Positions 44,794 through 53,643 of a stretch of 64,000 nt of DNA are shown one piece after another (the stretch's first letter is position 1; each line of letters starts with the position of its first letter). The position numbers were made by a program, and so were the translations under genes. Under the pieces are notes generated by a model that searched no databases, was not told the DNA's origin, and worked only from the letters and a program-made list of their open reading frames with translations. This DNA comes from an uncultured Aquimarina sp. (GTDB lineage Bacteria > Bacteroidota > Bacteroidia > Flavobacteriales > Flavobacteriaceae). The DNA is taken from assembly GCA_947500505.1 (NCBI GenBank), contig CANMSL010000004.1, positions 310,001 through 374,000 of the forward strand, given 5' to 3'.

Positions 44794-47106
44794 TTATCCT
44801 TTCACTGGTTTTGTAGTTTCTTTTTTACCAATGTGCTTAGCATAGAATCCCATCATAGCTTTGTACATCGCGATTGAATTTTCTTCTTTGCCAAAACCAT
44901 GACCTTCATCATATCGAACCATATATGGCACATCAAATCCTTTTTCTCTTAATGCTTTTACAATCTGATCCGACTCATCAATATTCACACGAGGGTCATT
45001 TGCTCCTTGTACCACAAATAAAGGCTTTTTGATTTTATCTATTTGATATACAGGTGATACTTCTTCCATAATGGCTTTTTCTTCTGCAATATCTTCATCG
45101 TACCAAATCTCTTTTATAATTTTTAAATATGGTTTCCAATATGGAGGAATTGTTTTCATAAAAGTAAATAGATTAGATACTCCTACGTAATCAACTCCAC
45201 AAGCATATAAGTCAGGTGTTTTGGTCAATCCACGTAACACAGCATAGCCTCCGTGACTCCCTCCGTAGATCGCTACTCTATCTTTATCTACCCAACCTTG
45301 ATCAATTACATATTGCAATCCATCTTCTACATCATCCATTGCTTTTCTTCCGATTTGTTTAAATCCAGTTTCTAAGAATTCTCTACCATATCCTCCTGAA
45401 ATCCTGAAGTTTACTTGTAAAGTCGCATATCCTCTACTAGCAAACAGTTGTGATTCCGGATTGAATCCCCAGGAATCCCTAATTCCCTGAGGTCCTCCGT
45501 GTGGATTTACGATCAATGGTACTTTTTTGCCTTTTATAGCTTCTTTTGGCAATGTGATATATCCGTGTATTGTTAATCCATCTCTACTTTTAAAAGTAAT
45601 CGGACGCATCTCTGCCATATCATTTTCTTTAAGTTGTGGCATTAGGTTATACAACAACTTAAACTTATCTTTTACCACATCATAAGAATAATAAACTCCA
45701 TATAACTTATCGCTTCTTAGGAAGATTAGATATTTATCTTCTTCATCAGTTTTTCCTGAAATTGAATATTGATGATCAGGAAATTCCTTGGTAATTCTTT
45801 TGTGTAGTTTTTTGTAATAATCACTTACCGGAACGATCACTCTTTTTTCACCTTCGTATGAGAAGTAATCCAATTCATATCCTCTTTTTCTGGATAATGA
45901 AAGATTAGAAACATCATACTTATCATTAGAAAACAGCTTTTTGATTACTTTGTCCGCTCTTAAATCATATAGGTATATCTGAGACTTATCGGTATCGAGA
46001 TTAGATACTACATAAGCATCATGAGGGTTTTCTGTAGAGTAATCATAATTCAGAACTGAGAATGTATCTTTCCAATTCATTTTCTTCAGGACCTCATATT
46101 TCCCATCTTCCTTCGCATAGTAAAAATCTATGTTTACTCCATCTCTAATCTTACCATATCCTTTTAGATTACCATCTTTGTCAAAACTATACCCCGCTAT
46201 AGGGTTAGCTGCATCTTCATTTTTAAACAACTGTTTAATTTCTCCCGTTAGAATATTGATTTTATAAGGTTCAAAAATCTGTTTGTTATTTTTGTTCATC
46301 GAGATAATCATATGATCTTCATCTTCCTTCAGCCCTTCTAAAATATTGACCTGTACACCTTCAAAAGGAGTCAATTCTTTTTGATCTGTCCCATTAATAT
46401 TTGCTGCAAAAAGGTGATAATCCTCATTTCCACCTTTATCCATCACATATACCAATCGCTCATTATTAGCCCAGCCGTATCCTCTTATCAACTCTTCTTT
46501 TTCCTCGATTACACGGGTAACCTTGTCGGTGGCTATTTCTTTTACATACACGTGATTTTTGCTGTTTTCATCTTTTTCTCTATAAGAAAGATATTTTCCA
46601 TTCGGAGAAAACTGAAAACTTCTTGCTTTCGGTTTTGCGAAATAATCTTCGACAGAATATTTATAATCACTCTGATCCAGATTTGCTATTTCTTCTAATT
46701 CTTTGTCAGAAGAAACTAACTTTGGATTACCCGGTATTGTTTTTTCTGATTTTTCCATTTCTAATGGTAATTCCATTCCTCCTTGATAAAAAGTTCCTTT
46801 TAATTTTGTGTTTTCCAGAGACGCAACATATTTTATCCCTGCTTGTTTGAATGTCAAAGTTAGTTGATTGTTTTCAAAAATTGTGCTATCCATAGGAATT
46901 CCTGTTGCTCCCTGAGAAGGACTATCCATTTTGGTAGATAATTCTCCTTCGTTTCCTTCAACATGAAATACCAAAGGAACCTCAGTTCCCTGAACTGACA
47001 GTTTTCCTTTCCAGGTTCCGATTACTTCTTGCCCGTACGTTTGGGCAAAAGACATACACAGAACAACTATGAATGTTCTCCGTACTGTTTTGATTAAATG
47101 TTTCAT
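44794..47106 (-). CDS. S9 family prolyl-oligopeptidase-like serine peptidase
   Basis: 770 aa from the ATG at 47106, which provides a signal peptide (MKHLIKTVRRTFIVVLCMSF); a start at 47136 would add ten polar residues. A short lipocalin-like region (~25-110) precedes the beta-propeller (~150-500). The alpha/beta-hydrolase peptidase domain ends the protein. The triad is visible: Ser617 in IYGGSHGGYAVLRG, Asp704 in VQGANDPRVN and His736 in RYDEGHGFGKEEN. It is probably a periplasmic dipeptidyl or oligopeptidase. Monocistronic. Confidence 0.93.
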   Translation of the reverse strand: MKHLIKTVRRTFIVVLCMSFAQTYGQEVIGTWKGKLSVQGTEVPLVFHVEGNEGELSTKMDSPSQGATGIPMDSTIFENNQLTLTFKQAGIKYVASLENTKLKGTFYQGGMELPLEMEKSEKTIPGNPKLVSSDKELEEIANLDQSDYKYSVEDYFAKPKARSFQFSPNGKYLSYREKDENSKNHVYVKEIATDKVTRVIEEKEELIRGYGWANNERLVYVMDKGGNEDYHLFAANINGTDQKELTPFEGVQVNILEGLKEDEDHMIISMNKNNKQIFEPYKINILTGEIKQLFKNEDAANPIAGYSFDKDGNLKGYGKIRDGVNIDFYYAKEDGKYEVLKKMNWKDTFSVLNYDYSTENPHDAYVVSNLDTDKSQIYLYDLRADKVIKKLFSNDKYDVSNLSLSRKRGYELDYFSYEGEKRVIVPVSDYYKKLHKRITKEFPDHQYSISGKTDEEDKYLIFLRSDKLYGVYYSYDVVKDKFKLLYNLMPQLKENDMAEMRPITFKSRDGLTIHGYITLPKEAIKGKKVPLIVNPHGGPQGIRDSWGFNPESQLFASRGYATLQVNFRISGGYGREFLETGFKQIGRKAMDDVEDGLQYVIDQGWVDKDRVAIYGGSHGGYAVLRGLTKTPDLYACGVDYVGVSNLFTFMKTIPPYWKPYLKIIKEIWYDEDIAEEKAIMEEVSPVYQIDKIKKPLFVVQGANDPRVNIDESDQIVKALREKGFDVPYMVRYDEGHGFGKEENSIAMYKAMMGFYAKHIGKKETTKPVKG

Positions 47107-47453
47107 TTGTTCTTTTTTATTGTTTTGAGTTATCAAATAAAATTAGCTAATGAACAATTTGTTTTGTTTCAGAATTGCTATTGTGGCTTATTTTATTCTT
47201 TAGTAAGATTGATTTACAAAAAGTGAATGTATACGATGTTAGTAATCAACTAAACTTTTTTGTTACACTTTTATATAAAATTTAACAAATAAAATAAAAT
47301 AAACCAATCAATTAATTTACAGCTAGAAACCAATATCAGGACAGCTTGTTATTCATCCCGTATAATCATATGAAATTTGTTACAATTTTCATAAATGTTA
47401 GACTTATGTTGAGCGTTTTAGTACATTAGATTTATAACACAAATCACCTGATA
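47107..47453. other. divergent promoter gap, nothing specific seen
   Basis: 347 bp, strongly AT-rich, between the divergent S9 peptidase and lipoprotein genes. It must hold promoters for both, but I see no clear TAnnTTTG element, hairpin or small gene. Confidence 0.4.
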
Positions 47454-48305
47454 ATGAAAAGCATTTTAATACTACCACTAATTGTTAGTATACTAATAAG
47501 TTGTAACCAAAACAAAAAGGAAGAAACAACAGACAAGAATATTGATACTGAAACAGAAATGATTCCTGTAGAGTCCGATGGAGGGATTGGTGATGGAGCT
47601 TTATCGTTATCTGATCATTTTATAAAAAGTATTGAAAAGGCACACAAAAAAGAAGAGTTTTTGGCACATAAGGCAGTAAGCTTTCATATCAGTATCATTT
47701 TTAATGGTAAGGAGCATTTAGATGGAAAAGTGACTATGCTAACTAATTCTTCAAAAATAAGAATCGATAAAAAAGATGGTAGTAAGCTTATTTATAATGG
47801 AGAAAATATCTATTTATGTCCTGCTGATGCCAATGATAAGGGAGCACGTTTTGATATGTTTACCTGGACTTATTTCTTTGGATTACCCTATAAACTTAGT
47901 GATCCCGGGACCAAATTAGAAATGCAGGGTGACAGAATGCTTGACAATAAGACGCACAGTACCGCCAGATTGACCTTTGAGCCTGGTACAGGTGATGCCC
48001 CTGATGACTGGTATATTCTTTATACGGATCCGATTGCCAAATCCTTACAAGCTGCAGCATACATTGTAACTTTTGGGAGTGATGGTGATACATCTAAAGC
48101 AGAAACAGATCCACATGCTATTCATTATAAGGAATTTACTAAAATAGACAACATTCCGTTTGCTTCTAAATGGGAATTTTATGGGTGGACTTCAGATAAT
48201 GGAATGACCGATAAGTTGGGTGAAGCTATCCTAAAAGATATTACTTTTCTGGAGAGTGAAGAAAAATTATTTGAAGATCCCGGAAACTCCAAGATAATTG
48301 ATTAA
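47454..48305 (+). CDS. DUF6503-like lipoprotein
   Basis: 283 aa with the lipoprotein signal MKSILILPLIVSILISC (acylated Cys17), then a short charged linker. The mature domain, with SFHISIIFNGKEHLDGKVTM, GARFDMFTWTYFFGLPYKLS, DDWYILYTDPIAKSLQAAAY and the late SKWEFYGWTSDNG, resembles the family I recall as DUF6503, common in Flavobacteriaceae. The strand pattern suggests a LolA/LolB-like half-barrel, which would bind a lipid or other hydrophobic molecule; this is inference. Confidence 0.72.
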   Translation: MKSILILPLIVSILISCNQNKKEETTDKNIDTETEMIPVESDGGIGDGALSLSDHFIKSIEKAHKKEEFLAHKAVSFHISIIFNGKEHLDGKVTMLTNSSKIRIDKKDGSKLIYNGENIYLCPADANDKGARFDMFTWTYFFGLPYKLSDPGTKLEMQGDRMLDNKTHSTARLTFEPGTGDAPDDWYILYTDPIAKSLQAAAYIVTFGSDGDTSKAETDPHAIHYKEFTKIDNIPFASKWEFYGWTSDNGMTDKLGEAILKDITFLESEEKLFEDPGNSKIID

Positions 48306-48372
48306 AAATGCTATTTTTTCGTATCTTTAGTAGACTCAAGCATTCAAAATATTCAAACTAAAATTCACTCTT

Positions 48373-48834
48373 ATGACAGCATTATTCAAAAAATTACAGC
48401 TCCCTCCTTCGCTTGACGAAATATTGATACTGAATGAGCCAGAAGGTTTCTGCAAGGAGCTTGATTGCCTAAAGGATGTTACCATTAAAGAATCATTGAT
48501 ACAAGTATCCGAAGTTGATTTTGCACTGATTTTTGTCAAAGAAAAAAAACAGATTGAAAACAGAATTGAAACGGTGTATCCAAAACTGGTTGGTGATGCA
48601 ATTCTTTGGTTTGCTTATCCTAAAAAAAGCTCTAAAAAATATATTACAGAAATCACCAGAGATCAAGGATGGGGAGTTCTAGGAGATTATAACTTAGAAC
48701 CTGTAAGACAAGTAGCTATCGATGAGGACTGGAGTGCATTGCGCTTTAGAAAAATAAACTTCATAAAAAAAATGACCAGAAGCAAAGATTTTGCATTAAG
48801 TAGTGCTGGCAAAGAAAAAACTACCGGTGTTTAA
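48373..48834 (+). CDS. DUF3052-like small protein
   Basis: 153 aa, no signal peptide. The pattern LWFAYPKKSSKKYITEITRD, then GWGVLGDYNLEPVRQVAIDE and DWSALRFR, matches what I recall of DUF3052 proteins (…AYPK…ALRFR). Function unknown. It is the first gene of a unit with the DoxX-like and AlkB-like genes: its stop overlaps the next start as TAATG. Confidence 0.7.
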   Translation: MTALFKKLQLPPSLDEILILNEPEGFCKELDCLKDVTIKESLIQVSEVDFALIFVKEKKQIENRIETVYPKLVGDAILWFAYPKKSSKKYITEITRDQGWGVLGDYNLEPVRQVAIDEDWSALRFRKINFIKKMTRSKDFALSSAGKEKTTGV

Positions 48835-49181
48835 TGAATTGGCATGTATACCTCCTATCAGCAGTTTTTATCATAGCAGGTATTTTTCATTTGATTAGAC
48901 CTAAGGCATTCATGAGAATTATGCCTTTATATCTGCCTTATCATAAACAATTGGTATATGCAAGCGGAATAGCAGAAATAACGGCGGGAATTGGTGTTCT
49001 TTTTCCACAAACAAGACTTTTCTCTATAATAGCAATAATTGGTATGTTAATTGTTTTCTTCCCGGTTCACATACATATGCTTCTTAATAAGAAGGCCAGT
49101 CTTAATTTACCAAAATCGGTTCTTTACCTTCGATTATTACTTCAGTTTGGTTTGATATACTGGGCATATTCATATATTTAA
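48834..49181 (+). CDS. DoxX-like four-helix membrane protein
   Basis: 115 aa, four hydrophobic helices: VYLLSAVFIIAGIFHLIRPK, KQLVYASGIAEITAGIGVLF, FSIIAIIGMLIVFFPVHIHM and LRLLLQFGLIYWAY. The fold and HLIRPKAFMRIMPLYLPYHK region fit DoxX-family integral membrane proteins. Function unknown. It overlaps the DUF3052-like stop (TAATG) and lies 13 bp before the AlkB-like gene. Confidence 0.75.
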   Translation: MNWHVYLLSAVFIIAGIFHLIRPKAFMRIMPLYLPYHKQLVYASGIAEITAGIGVLFPQTRLFSIIAIIGMLIVFFPVHIHMLLNKKASLNLPKSVLYLRLLLQFGLIYWAYSYI

Positions 49182-49194
49182 ATCATTTTCGAAT

Positions 49195-49797
49195 TTGGAC
49201 TTATTTGCTTCACAAAATGATTGCATTCAATTAAAAATACCAGATGGCGATGTGCGTTATTATCCTTCCTTTTTTCAAAAAAAGATAGCGGATCAATTAT
49301 TTAGAACTTTAAAGGAATCCATCCAGTGGCAGCAGGATGATATTAAAGTCTTTGGCAAACTATACAAACAACCGCGTCTTACTGCCTTGTACGCTTCTAA
49401 TAAAAATACATACTCCTATTCTAATATTACTATGAAACCTCATCAATTTACAGGTGAATTGTTATTGATCAAAAAGGAAATAGAGCGTATTAGTTCAGAA
49501 ACTTTTACGACATGTCTCCTCAATCTATATCGCGATGGTCAGGATAGTAATGGTTGGCACGCGGATAATGAAAAAGAATTGGGACCAGAACCAGTTATAG
49601 CTTCTGTAAGTTTTGGAGAGGAAAGATTTTTTCATTTCAAACATAAAACAAAAGATCTGAAACAAAAAATCCTCTTGCAACACGGAAGTTTATTAGTGAT
49701 GCAAGGAAAAACACAGGAGAATTGGTTACATCAAGTACCAAAATCTAAAAAAACAACAAAACCAAGAATTAATCTCACTTTTAGAATTATTCGTTGA
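49195..49797 (+). CDS. AlkB-like 2-oxoglutarate/Fe(II) dioxygenase
   Basis: 200 aa, TTG start. Iron ligands of the AlkB family are visible: His122-Ala-Asp124 in NGWHADNEKELG and His179 in NWLHQVPKSKK, with the 2-oxoglutarate-binding Arg in INLTFRIIR. The middle carries PRLTALYASNKNTYSYSN and SVSFGEERFFHFKHK, as in the AlkB/ALKBH2 group. Likely repair of N-alkylated bases by oxidative demethylation. It is the last gene of the 48373-49797 unit. Confidence 0.9.
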   Translation: MDLFASQNDCIQLKIPDGDVRYYPSFFQKKIADQLFRTLKESIQWQQDDIKVFGKLYKQPRLTALYASNKNTYSYSNITMKPHQFTGELLLIKKEIERISSETFTTCLLNLYRDGQDSNGWHADNEKELGPEPVIASVSFGEERFFHFKHKTKDLKQKILLQHGSLLVMQGKTQENWLHQVPKSKKTTKPRINLTFRIIR

Positions 49798-50014
49798 AAA
49801 ACACTTTACTAAAGTGACCAATCATACCGTAAGAATTTACTAGTAAAAGAACACGGTTTTTATCAATATATATTTAAAAATCAATTTTTCACCACTTACT
49901 AAAACAAATGGTATCCTGACTTTTTGGACAATAATATTAGCACTTTGAATATCTAACTTCTAAAACTGTTTTATTAGTAAATACAAGTAAAATACCCAAG
50001 ATTTATTTTGATTT

Positions 50015-50022
50015 TATTTTTG
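50015..50022 (+). promoter_or_regulatory. TAnnTTTG -7 element upstream of the AraC regulator gene
   Basis: TATTTTTG, 26 bp before the ATG; a TTG lies too close upstream to be the -33 element. Confidence 0.35.
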
Positions 50023-50047
50023 TAACTTTAAAACAAAAGAGTTGATT

Positions 50048-50908
50048 ATGAATCGTTATACCTTACACGAAACATTTGTTGTACATCAATATTCATTCGA
50101 TAAATGGGAAGCGGAACCACATAATCACAATTATTTTGAAATTATCTTTGTAGAGAAGGGACGCGGGCATCACACTATAAATGGTATACGATTCCGTTAC
50201 AAAAAAGATGATATATTTCTTTTAGCTCCAGAGGATACTCATCATTTTGAAATAGAAAAACATTCCGGATTTACGCATTTCAAGTTTACAGAACTTTTGT
50301 TTTCGAGTAAAGTTAACTTACCCGATAGAAAATATTGGTTACAGAGAATTGAGCAACTTCTACATCATCCCAATATAATTCCGGGAGATGTAATCTCTCA
50401 TGAAGAAGATCGCAGAATTATATGGGATATTCATAATGTGGTGATGGAAGAATTTAAAAATGAGAAGATATATTATCAGGAAATCATTTCTAATGCTATT
50501 AGTACTATATTAAGTATTATTGTGAGAAACATTTCTGCAAAATACAGTACCAATAGCAGAAATGTGTCTATAAATGATTCAAGAATCGATCAAATATTGG
50601 GGCATATAAGACAAAATGTATATGATAACGATCTTACTAAGATTAGTTATATGGCGGATAAATTCAATATGTCTCAGAGTTCTATCAGTACATATTTTAA
50701 GAAAGCAACCGGAGAATCAATTCATCAATACGTAACGAAATACAAGATGAAGTTGGTCGAATACCGATTACAAAACACAGAATTCACAATAGCGGAAATT
50801 GCTTATCAATTAGGTTATACTGATGAAAGTCATCTTACTAAGACTTTTAAAAAATTCTTTTCTGTGTCTCCTAAACAATATCGAAAAGATTTGGCAATAA
50901 GTGATTAA
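50048..50908 (+). CDS. AraC-family transcriptional regulator with cupin sensor
   Basis: 286 aa from the ATG at 50048 (an in-frame TTG at 50042 is less likely). Residues ~12-90 form a cupin (EPHNHNYFEIIFVEKGRGHH, FLLAPEDTHHFE). Two helix-turn-helix motifs of the AraC type lie at the end: ISYMADKFNMSQSSISTYFK and FTIAEIAYQLGYTDESHLTK, with the family close SVSPKQYRK. It probably senses a small molecule and acts as an activator; neighbours give no hint of the regulon. Confidence 0.9.
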   Translation: MNRYTLHETFVVHQYSFDKWEAEPHNHNYFEIIFVEKGRGHHTINGIRFRYKKDDIFLLAPEDTHHFEIEKHSGFTHFKFTELLFSSKVNLPDRKYWLQRIEQLLHHPNIIPGDVISHEEDRRIIWDIHNVVMEEFKNEKIYYQEIISNAISTILSIIVRNISAKYSTNSRNVSINDSRIDQILGHIRQNVYDNDLTKISYMADKFNMSQSSISTYFKKATGESIHQYVTKYKMKLVEYRLQNTEFTIAEIAYQLGYTDESHLTKTFKKFFSVSPKQYRKDLAISD

Positions 50909-50920
50909 AACAAATTCCCT

Positions 50921-51703
50921 CTATCCAAAAATATCATTCAAAATTTTAGCCAGTCGTATTCCTCCTTTTTGCAATTGAGATCTAACCAAAGGAAAGTTTT
51001 CGTACATATATTTATAACCAAGTTTTTCTCCTACATCCGCAGAAGCATATACTTTTTTTGCTAAACTTTGAGATTCATAAACCCAATCAACAATATCTCC
51101 TTTTTCGATAGCTTGTATCTGAAGAGAAGATAACTCATCTGCATTATCCGCCAGTTCTGTATAACTCATTTTATAATAATCAATCATCTCACTATCCCAA
51201 ATTCTGTGCAGGTTAGAACCATCATTAAACCAACGTACCTGAATATCATTCCCACCCTTGTCTTCTCCTCTACCGACGTGCAATGGTTGATGTAAATCCC
51301 CAACAAGATGTATCAACATTTTGAGATGGAATTCTCTATCCTTCTTAGAAGAAATATCATTTTTTAGAACTTCTATACATTTTTGTATACCCTGGACTAA
51401 ATCTCCACGTTCGCTAGGAGTTTCTTCTCCATATTTTTTATCAAATGGAAAATTAACATAATGCCAGGGACTATATCCTCGATATCGCTCATCACTTTTG
51501 ATTTCGTCTGCATGAATAGAAACAAACGCTAATCCCTGCCCATTTAGTAGTTTGGAAATTTTTCTTTTTGCTTTTTTAGTAAGATAGTTATTAGCTATTT
51601 CACCGGTTACCCTATGACCGGTCTTCCCCCAATCTTCAGTTACAGAAAAGCTTTGAAAAGAAATAGAAATTAATAATAAAAGTACAATGTAGCGAGTATT
51701 CAT
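50921..51703 (-). CDS. S1/P1-type zinc-dependent nuclease
   Basis: 260 aa. A signal peptide (IVLLLLISISFQSFS) is followed by the mature start WGKTGHRVTGEIANNYL, whose Trp and His are zinc ligands in S1/P1 nucleases. Further ligand-bearing blocks are IHADEIKSD, YSPWHYVNFPFD, MLIHLVGDLHQPLHVG and NLHRIWDSEMIDYY. All nine metal ligands appear to be present. Exported 3'-nucleotidase or single-strand nuclease, probably for nutrient DNA/RNA. A TATCTTTG element lies 18 bp upstream of the start. Confidence 0.92.
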   Translation of the reverse strand: MNTRYIVLLLLISISFQSFSVTEDWGKTGHRVTGEIANNYLTKKAKRKISKLLNGQGLAFVSIHADEIKSDERYRGYSPWHYVNFPFDKKYGEETPSERGDLVQGIQKCIEVLKNDISSKKDREFHLKMLIHLVGDLHQPLHVGRGEDKGGNDIQVRWFNDGSNLHRIWDSEMIDYYKMSYTELADNADELSSLQIQAIEKGDIVDWVYESQSLAKKVYASADVGEKLGYKYMYENFPLVRSQLQKGGIRLAKILNDIFG

Positions 51704-51720
51704 TATTTTATATTTTGAAG

Positions 51721-51728
51721 CAAAGATA
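51721..51728 (-). promoter_or_regulatory. TAnnTTTG -7 element upstream of the S1/P1 nuclease gene
   Basis: TATCTTTG on the minus strand, ending 18 nt before the ATG. Confidence 0.4.
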
Positions 51729-51857
51729 AAAAAGGGTATGTTAGTGAATCGTTAAATATTATTTTATTAAATCAATTTTGTCAAAAAAGAATTTAGCCTT
51801 AAAAATATGACAGGGCATTTGTCGTTTCATAAATACATCCTTTAAACCCCAATATAT

Positions 51858-52793
51858 ATGAATATACGGTTTTCAATTTTACTGATTGCCATTACAGTAT
51901 TTTGTTCAGCACAAGAGAAACAAGAAAAAGAATACAATTCTGCTACAGTTCGGGTAAATCGTTTTATAGAAGGTACTCTCGCTACACCATATTCTGATGA
52001 CAGTGTACCGCTTGTTATATTTATTATGGATGCCGGAGCTATAAATCGAGATGGAAACGATAGGATGTCTAAAAATGATGCGTTTAAATTAATAGCCATC
52101 GAATTAGCGAAGCAGGGTATTGCTTCTTATCGTTATGACAAAAGGCTTTTTAAAATTGATGCTTTAGGTATTCGTGAGCACGAAATCTCTCTGGATCACT
52201 TTATTGAAGATGCGAAATCTATAGTATCATACTTTAAGAAAAACGGAAATTACACCAAGATTGTTTTAGCAGGTCATGGCCAAGGATCTTTAGTTGCTAT
52301 GATAGCTGCGCAAAATAATGTTGATGGTTTGATTTCTATTGCAGGAAATGCACAATCGGTGGATCAAATCGTAATTCAGCAATTAGAAAAGCAAGCACCC
52401 GGATTGGATAAAAGTGCTGCGGTAGCCTTTGCAGATCTTAAAGAAAAAGGAAGGGCTCTGAACTATGATCCGGCATTAGAATCAATTTTTAGTTATAAGC
52501 TTCAACACTTTATGAAATCCTGGATCAAATATACTCCATCAGAGGAGATAAAAAATCTGGATATACCCATTCTTATCATCCAAGGAGATAAGGACTTGCA
52601 GGTGGAAGTCGTGGAAGCAGAAAAGCTAAAGGAAGCAGTTCCTAGTGCGGAATATGCTCTTATCGAAAACATGAACCATATACTTAGGGAAATAAAAGGT
52701 AGTAGACTGGAGAACCATAAATCCTATGGTGAATACTGGCTAAAAATTATGCCTGGAGTTATATCTACTATTGTTAACTTCGTGAAAAAATAA
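51858..52793 (+). CDS. alpha/beta-hydrolase-fold protein lacking the nucleophilic Ser
   Basis: 311 aa. A signal peptide (FSILLIAITVFCSAQ) precedes an alpha/beta-hydrolase domain. The nucleophile elbow reads LAGHGQGSLVAM: the position of the catalytic Ser in the GHSxG motif of this family is Gly141 (codon GGC). The Asp (QGDKDLQVE) and His (ENMNHILRE) positions remain. Relatives that I know read GHSEGS or GHSQGS. The protein is otherwise intact, so it may be a pseudoenzyme, or Ser144 may have taken over. It is divergent from the S1/P1 nuclease. Confidence 0.8.
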   Translation: MNIRFSILLIAITVFCSAQEKQEKEYNSATVRVNRFIEGTLATPYSDDSVPLVIFIMDAGAINRDGNDRMSKNDAFKLIAIELAKQGIASYRYDKRLFKIDALGIREHEISLDHFIEDAKSIVSYFKKNGNYTKIVLAGHGQGSLVAMIAAQNNVDGLISIAGNAQSVDQIVIQQLEKQAPGLDKSAAVAFADLKEKGRALNYDPALESIFSYKLQHFMKSWIKYTPSEEIKNLDIPILIIQGDKDLQVEVVEAEKLKEAVPSAEYALIENMNHILREIKGSRLENHKSYGEYWLKIMPGVISTIVNFVKK

Positions 52794-52831
52794 AAATCAA
52801 GTAATATTTAGTAATTGCAAATATAATCCTA

Positions 52832-53638
52832 TTGAATTCACATCGAATTGTCTTTTCAGATATTGACGGAACTCTTCTTAATGCCGATAGAGAGCTTTCT
52901 GATTTTACAATATCCGAGATAAAACGTATTAAAGATACCATTCCTGTTATACTAATCTCGTCACGTATGCCAAAAGCAATGACTCATTTACAAGAAGAGT
53001 TAGGTATCACAAACCTACCTTTGATTTGTTATAATGGGGGATTAATTTTAGTTGACAAACATCCAATTCACTCTACCTTTATCGACATACATATCATTCA
53101 GGAACTACATTCTTTCAATAAAAATAATTTATTTCATATTAGCCTTTATCATCATGATGATTGGTTTGTACCACAATTGGATTACTGGGCAAACAGAGAG
53201 TCGCAAAATACAAAAGTTGCTCCTATAGTAAAGTCTACCCAAGAAGTTATTGATATCTGGAATATCGAAAACAATGGAGCCCATAAAATAATGTGCATGG
53301 GTGAGGAAAAGTATATTGATCAGGCATTTAGCTTTTTGGAAACCAATTTTAGAGATACCTTGCATTTATATCGATCGAAACCGACTTATATAGAAATTGC
53401 TCATAAAAGTATTTCGAAATTGACCGCAATTGAATTGCTACTCGATAGACATTATGAAATTTCTCTATCCGAAGCAGTAGCTTTTGGTGATAATTATAAC
53501 GATATTGCTATGATAAAAGCTGTTGGTACTGGAGTAGCAGTTGCTAATGCCAAGCCCGAAATTTTAAAAATTGCTGATGTTGTTACCTTACCCGGAAAAG
53601 AGGATGGTGTAGCCACATTTATTAAAAACAATATCTGA
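52832..53638 (+). CDS. Cof-type HAD-superfamily phosphatase
   Basis: 268 aa, TTG start. HAD motifs: I FSDIDGTLLN (nucleophilic Asp and the +2 Asp), II VILISSRMP, III Lys in the HKSISKLTAIELLL region, IV FGDNYNDIAMIKAVGTGVAV. A C2-type cap lies between motifs II and III. The group dephosphorylates sugar phosphates, pyridoxal phosphate or flavin mononucleotide. It lies only 5 bp before the M61 peptidase gene and is probably co-transcribed with it. Confidence 0.9.
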   Translation: MNSHRIVFSDIDGTLLNADRELSDFTISEIKRIKDTIPVILISSRMPKAMTHLQEELGITNLPLICYNGGLILVDKHPIHSTFIDIHIIQELHSFNKNNLFHISLYHHDDWFVPQLDYWANRESQNTKVAPIVKSTQEVIDIWNIENNGAHKIMCMGEEKYIDQAFSFLETNFRDTLHLYRSKPTYIEIAHKSISKLTAIELLLDRHYEISLSEAVAFGDNYNDIAMIKAVGTGVAVANAKPEILKIADVVTLPGKEDGVATFIKNNI

Positions 53639-53643
53639 AACTT

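Noticed and set aside
47221..47400. Two GTTACA hexamers as possible minus-strand ECF sites
   Set aside because: No GACG at 16-17 bp on the proper side, so they do not fit the paired motif seen around 28 kb.
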